This document shows, one piece after another, positions 58,222 to 64,000 of a stretch of 64,000 nucleotides of DNA. Made by a program: the position numbers and the translations under genes. How positions within the stretch are numbered: position 1 is the first letter of the stretch; the number at the start of each line of letters is the position of its first letter. The stretch is from Lasiosphaeria ovina (Eukaryota > Ascomycota > Sordariomycetes > Sordariales > Lasiosphaeriaceae), in NCBI GenBank assembly GCA_033439765.1, contig JAULSN010000001.1:7316001-7380000 (forward strand). The letters run 5' to 3'. The notes beneath the pieces were generated by a model. The model was not told where the DNA came from, ran no database searches, and worked only from the letters and a program-made list of their open reading frames with translations.

Positions 58222-61200
58222 CAGATGCGGCTACCCACTGACAGGGGGTCGAACTCTGAGCGGAGATGACGGGCACCTGCAGCACGCAGTGAGCAGCGGC
58301 AACCAGCAGTCACGATACTCCAGACCACGCAGCATGCACATTGCACGGAGTATGTGATAGGTAATAAATAGGTAGGGGCCTTTTTCTTTTCTTTCTTTTT
58401 CGTTTCAACAAAATAGTAAACCGACAGGAATAATGTTTGATTGCCTTTTCTTGCATGACGGTTTTTTGATCCTCCTGGTACTTCTTCTACTCGCGCTGCC
58501 GTGGAACTGCCGGATGATGTTTGCTGCTCTGTAGGTTGTCTCTCCTATCACCCCACGCGGCGCCATGCGCGTCGCAAGTCCTGTATTCGAGGTACTTCCG
58601 TATGTACAGAGGTACTCCGTTTGGGAGGGGTTCCTCTGTCTTCTTTTGCCGAGCACTGCTTCATCACACTGCATTGTCGAGTTACACAAAGTCTGTACTC
58701 CGAAGGGAGAGAGATGGGCCATAGCGTAGGAGGAAATAAAATAACAATTGCAAATCAATTTTCTGTCAACCTGGTTTTAGGAGACATCCATGGTTTTCCC
58801 TCCCATCGGTTTCGACGCGTTCCACACACTCACACACACACGCAAGCAAACTGAAGCATGGAAAAGCAGGTTGCAACCAGCACCGCGGGACGCAAACGCC
58901 CGTCTCCCCCCGTACGTAGGCGGAGAATGAACGAACCCAACAACCCTTTCCGCTTTGCGAGACCGGCGAATGCAGCGGCCCGAAAACAAGCTACACACAT
59001 ACCTCCCATGTCTTGCACACACGGCGGCTTTGGAGTTTACCATTACGTACGTCGAATGGGGGTTGTGTTGTGTGCGTGAGAACTGTGTTACGTTCCGCCC
59101 CGTATGTAAGTCAGGTAGCAAGGTGAGAAAAATACGGAGGACCTGCCCACCTCGCCGGTGACGTTCGGAGTGCTGTACGGAGTACTTTGTCCGGAGCATG
59201 TAAGCCGCATGTACCGTCCGTCCCGGACAACCACACTGCGGCCGAGAGACGGCAACGACACTGAATGTCTTAAAAACAGCCAAAGCTGCCAATCACTGCC
59301 GTCCCTCGAAAGCGCCCGTTGAGATTTCAACGGTAATGCGCCGGACGTTATGTACATGTACATAAGGCAGGTCATGGCTTTTGGGAAGTCGGCCATCAAT
59401 CGCCAGCCAGCCACTGCCACCAGAGCGAGAGCGAGCTGAGCTGAGGTGGGCCCCCCCTCCCTGGCCAGGCCCCGACCACCTGTGGCCAGGTGCATGGGCC
59501 AACCGCCGGAAATCCGATTGAGATTAGCGAGGCAAGCTGGGTGATCGACCCCGGATGTGTGTCGGGTACGGGATACTTTGCGCACAGTACCGATGCACTC
59601 AGCAGATCTTGTTCGTGAGAATCAGCCGAATCTCACCGAGAAAGCAAAACGCCAGTCACCCAAGGAAAGGACTGTAATCTGTGAAAATAAGTAGTTTGTC
59701 AAAGAAGGACATTAAAACATATTAAATCGTATTTTTATTGTCCTGTTATTCCCTCTAACTGCCGGTGCGCTGGAATGCGCAAAGGACGGGGGCACAAGCA
59801 TCCGGGGTAAGACCTCTCTCCACAAATGCAGTTCAGTTTAGTGAGAGCGTCATCCAAGGTATCGCGACAAGAAAAATCACGAAAAATCGGTTAATAAGGT
59901 GCACTTGCCGTACGCCACTGGTGATGCAGCCCAGACTCAACTTCGCGCACAGCAGGCATTGCATCCCCGGCTTTGTTACGTATTTTGCTTCCCCAGACTA
60001 ATCAAGGCCGGAGCAGCAGGAGAGCGGCCCCCCATCTTCGGCCCTTCAAGCCGAAGGGAGGCTGTCAACATTGGAGGCCGGTCCCGGCTTCCTGGGACGC
60101 GGCGCATTGGTACCGCAGAGGCATGCAGACGAGCAACGCGGATGCCATGGAGATTTCGGATCCCTTGAGAATGTGTTGCACCGTTTTTGGACACTCCCTC
60201 TGGGGACATTTATCCTCCCATCAAAGTGTCACTCTGGCCGTCTTTCCTCCCCCCCGCATGCCAAATACAACCAAGTGCCTCTCCTCCGTAGAAGTACAGA
60301 ACTACCGGGCAGAAACGGGTAACCATCGCAGTAACCGTCCAGGCTGTCCGTTCTCCGAGGTAACCAAGTGGGGAACGAGTTTCTGTCTGTTGATTTCATT
60401 TTCCTTGGTTTCCCCTTATTTAGATTCCCGGTTATATGTCATTTTGTTCTAGAATGCCGTTTCCAATATACGGATGTTCTATTCCCCAAGGCCGCCCATC
60501 CATATTTCCCGGCGGTTGCAAAGCGCACAACACAAGGTTCCAGCATTCTTCCCGTCCTCGCAGCCCGTCAAAAATCAATTTCGCGCCGGATCTGAAGCCG
60601 GCATGGTATGGCACACGGCCTAGCGCAATCATGGGAATATGGGATAGTGCCTGGGGCACACGTGTCGGCCAGGGTGTCTTCTGTTGCTATTATAGTGCGT
60701 CGCTGCTTGAGCCTCCGGGGAAGGCAATTTATTTGGGTTATACGGTACAGCGCATCGCCAACGGGGGACGTCAGACCCTTCGGCCCGGCACCTTCCATCC
60801 ATGCAATCATTCCGTAACAGGCCCGCGACTGTGGAGTCCGGGGAAGCCAGAGAGTCGTCATGGACGAGCGGGACATGGCCTACTCCGTATTGTAAAAATA
60901 AAGAAACTGCTTTTTTTTTCTTTTTGTATTTTTTTTAAATATCCCCCTTTTCTTTTAATGAGGCTGGTTAGACGCTGGGCTGCCTCGACTCGCCAACCCC
61001 GAAACCAGGGCAGCAACTCCACAGACAAATGGAGCCTGGTAGGGGCGGTATCCGTATATCCAGACGGGGTTTTGACTCCGCTTAATGTTGTTCCCGCAGT
61101 TCCATGTTGTTGAAAATTCGGACGACCGCTCGTACTGTAGCTGTACCTATGAATTCCCGTTACGAGTCGTGCCCTGCATAGGGAATATATACCACGTGGA

Positions 61201-64000
61201 TTAGAGAAAAGAGACACCTGTCAAGCAAATGCCTATGCTTGATTCAGAGCAGCCTCGCCGTTGTCAACCACAACCACGGCTCCTTCCTTACCTCGGTAGT
61301 AGTTATCCGCGCCTTACCTATGTACCAGGGCAACGTGGTTCCGATGTTCCGAGGCGGGCAAGCAATGCAAAGCCTCAGCATTCTAGCTTTGCAACAGTGC
61401 CCAATCGGTTTTGCCCCTCTGTCTTCTCAAAGACCTCCACTGCCGAATCCACCCGGTCTCCTCCTATTTTAAAAATTTCTTTCTCGGCCTTTGGAAGACG
61501 AGAGAAGGCCGAAAAAAGCTTGTCCCGCACGGAACCATGCACCCTACCTAGTGTGTACCAGTGTAGCTACCCCGAAATAACCGGGGCGAATGGAAATTGG
61601 CAAGGTTGCCCTAGGAAGGAAGTGCTCCAGCAACGTGGATCACGAGGGGCGCGTTTTTCCTTTTTTGCCATTGTTGAGATTCTCGTTTTTCTTTTTCTTT
61701 TTATTATTTTTATTCTTGTTTTTATTTTTAATTCCTTTATCCCTAGTCCCATTTTAATCCCTTTTGTTGATGTGCTCGGGCCAGCGTGATCTTCCCTGAC
61801 CGCCGGGGCATCGACCCCCATGACTACTTCTGACTGATATCTTTTGACACCCCGCACGCCGGGATCACGGCTGCCATCGGCGCCGGGTCGTGCCCCGCGT
61901 TTTGCATCACGGCGGCAAACCCCGCACCCTTATTAGTGGCAATGCCGTGCCCAACCGGACAGACCCCGGAAGAGGAGGCAGGCAGACCTATGTAAGTGGC
62001 TCGTGACCGCACTCTCTCTCCTCACTTGGGCGGCTGTTCTGCTTGCTGGCGAAAAGTGAAGGGAGTCACGCCGACACTTCAGTTGTCCACAGGTGAAGCT
62101 AGAGACTAACCCCCCTTCAATGCGGATACACGAAGTACACACAAGACGTATCTTCTGCCAGGCTTGCGGCCGAAGCGGGATCGGCCCCGGCCAGGTGAAC
62201 CACCGAGCCCACCCGGGCTGAGGTGCTCGTGATGCATAGCTGCCCTATGCTCCTCCTTTACCTCCAAAACATTGACCTGGTTCTTGGTGTTGTGCAAGAG
62301 AGGGGTTTTCTTTTTGCCATGTGCACGGGCAGCAGGCACAAGGCGGGCGAGACCATGTGCCGCCGACTTCCAGTCTGGACTCTGTGATGTGGCGTCTTCC
62401 CACATTTCTTCAAGAAAAGTCCGGCTTTCAACGAGAGGGGGTGACTCTGTAAAGCCCTTGTGGGGGTGACAGGATGAGGGGTTGCTTCTTCGAGATATTG
62501 CAAAGAAAGCAAAATAAGAATATTACCTAGGTACATAAATTATTATTCGATTTTATTTCGGGGATATGGCTTGAGAATGGGCTGGTGAGCCCAGCATAAA
62601 TTCGTAACGGCCGCTCGAGTCACCGCTGTTCCCAAGCAGAGACACCTTTGTATTCCGTACATACGGAGTAGGAAATGGCAGTTGCTGTTCTTCCCACACC
62701 GTCGCTGTGCTGTGACATTCATCGCCTCCTCGCGGGCGGCCCTCGATCAATCAGGCAGGCAAACCAAGGCGAGTCGGAGTGGAACGCTGACCGCCAGCGG
62801 ATCGGGTGAAGCGACCGTGTGTTTTCCACCAGTCATTGATTCCCAAGTCGTAAATGCATCCTGTCATGCTTCCCTCGGACGGGCCGTTGCCGATCTGATG
62901 AGCCACAGACAGAAAGAGAGCGAGGCGCAACAACAAATCAAAAAGGCTACTACGTGGGGCTGAGCAAATATGCAGCCCTTCAGCTCCGCATATTGCTGGA
63001 AGGGAGAATTAAAAAAAAAACCCCCGTTTTGGGCTGGCTGGCTGGTTGGCTGGCCCCAATGCACCGCCGTTATGGCCGTTTTTTTGTCGGTTTGGTCGGG
63101 TCGTCTCAGGGAGAACAGCCGAATGGAGGAGGGTTGCCATCACGAGGACTTGTTCTTCAGCCCTGTAATGCTCCTCTGCGCCCGGGTGAAGTCTGGTCGG
63201 TCTCGAGCGCTTACAACACTCACCTCAGTGATGTCTGCCTTGTTGGGCCACGTCGTGAGACATGCGTGTGAGGAGGAGGGAGGGAGGGGGGGAGGGATGA
63301 CGGGACGATGCCCGAAACCCGCCGAGGTCTTGTTACTTCTTTTTCCCCCCATGGACGTTCCTTCCCATTGCGACTCTCGTGAATTGGGTTTTGGCATTGT
63401 CAAGTTCGACCCCGCCAAAACAGATGGAAGCCAGCCGCCCCCGGTGTGTGTGTGTGTGTCTGTGAGGTTTCTCAGGGTCCACATGGGTGTGGGGAGGGTG
63501 TGGTCGTTGAGACATCAGACCCTTGGACGACCCTATAGACGCTGCCGCGTGTACGTCGTCGCTAGATTGCGCTGCTCAGAAGAGGTCAGTCGGCTGCTCT
63601 ATTTTTCTTGCTCCTCTGCGGGAAGGAAGGAAAAATCCCGCTCCCAATGCTCATATCTTGCCATGGATCTACACATCCGTGACCTCGGGATCACAGGTTC
63701 TTTCCCCAGATTTCTCGGCTGCAGATCATGGCTCATGTCGACGTGGGGCCAGCGCGCAAGCGAGGCAAGCCAATGCCATTACCGCTAGCTGGGCCATTTC
63801 CCCCGCGGTCATGTGTACCGAAATGGCATTGATTACGCAAATTCCAGCCTTCTCTTGCCGCCTGCCGCCTGTTAGCCCGCCTGCCAGCCCGCCCACGCCA
63901 CTTGCCGCTGGGAGACTCGGGACTTGGAGCCTGATGAGGAAGCTTGCTAGGTTTATTACTCCGTAGCAGACGCGGGATCAGGCCGTTGCTGGTTTGCTGT

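Larger units (their letters stand above)
51472..64000. other. 12.5-kb stretch without a recognised gene
   Basis: Apart from the leader ORF at 51520-51957, no frame here shows domain, intron or codon-bias support. Open frames of 60-270 codons occur on both strands but overlap each other and look random. Four TACGGAGTA/TACTCCGTA words (59176, 60881, 62662, 63957), a GT run near 58204-58221, a GT run near 63443-63460, and T-rich tracts near 60910 and 61690 were seen. No telomere repeat, rRNA or tRNA was found. Confidence 0.5.

Noticed and set aside
58858..59079. 73-codon frame on the + strand starting MEKQVATS
   Set aside because: Basic and low complexity, with weak codon bias and overlap with open frames on the other strand; no independent support.
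60436..61113. 225-codon frame on the + strand
   Set aside because: It passes through T-rich simple sequence (poly-Phe), lacks any motif and overlaps other open frames.

Overview
The window is nuclear DNA from a filamentous ascomycete, most likely a member of the Sordariales (Chaetomiaceae or Neurospora-like). The evidence is: short GT..AG introns of about 50-120 bp, many with CTAAC or CTGAC branch points; GC-rich third codon positions; CT-rich leaders; long intergenic spacers full of microsatellites; and fungal-only families (Zn2Cys6 factor, RTA1-like protein, KCH channel, the SWRLWNRE/areA-like regulator family). No prokaryotic genes, CRISPR array, rRNA or convincing tRNA was seen. All gene models were built by hand from reading frames and splice signals.

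Layout. 1-0.65 kb: 3' part of an HP1-type heterochromatin protein gene (+). 1.9-2.1 kb: a 54-residue single-span membrane protein (+). 5.6-7.1 kb: NMN adenylyltransferase in eight exons (+). 8.0-10.1 kb: a flavin oxidoreductase fusion (-). 11.3-13.6 kb: KCH-family potassium channel (-). 16.0-16.9 kb: histidine phosphatase (-). 18.2-20.6 kb: VPS27, ESCRT-0 (-), head to head with 22.0-25.2 kb: a rhodanese plus USP deubiquitinase of the Doa4/USP8 type (+). 26.2-28.5 kb: long-chain acyl-CoA synthetase (-). 30.6-32.2 kb: Upc2-like Zn2Cys6 factor (+), tail to tail (45 bp) with 32.3-33.4 kb: RTA1-like seven-span membrane protein (-). 35.7-39.5 kb: large SLIP-GC/dynamin-like GTPase (-). 49.6-51.5 kb: areA-like/DUF1752 regulator (-), preceded by a 145-codon upstream ORF. 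The stretches 39.5-49.6 kb and about 52-64 kb hold no gene I can defend, only microsatellites, minisatellites and a few weak small-ORF candidates.

How the genes may work together. VPS27 and the rhodanese-USP enzyme act at the same step, ubiquitinated cargo sorting on endosomes, and share a 1.4 kb divergent promoter region. The acyl-CoA synthetase, Upc2-like factor and RTA1-like protein form a lipid/sterol-flavoured neighbourhood. This is suggestive of co-regulation but not evidence of a cluster. The rest look like ordinary housekeeping genes placed next to each other.

The most striking non-genic signal is a 9-bp word, TACGGAGTA/TACTCCGTA. I located it nine times (about 0.5 expected), eight of them between genes. 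Arrays of TACCTA/TAGGTA words lie in the same spacers.
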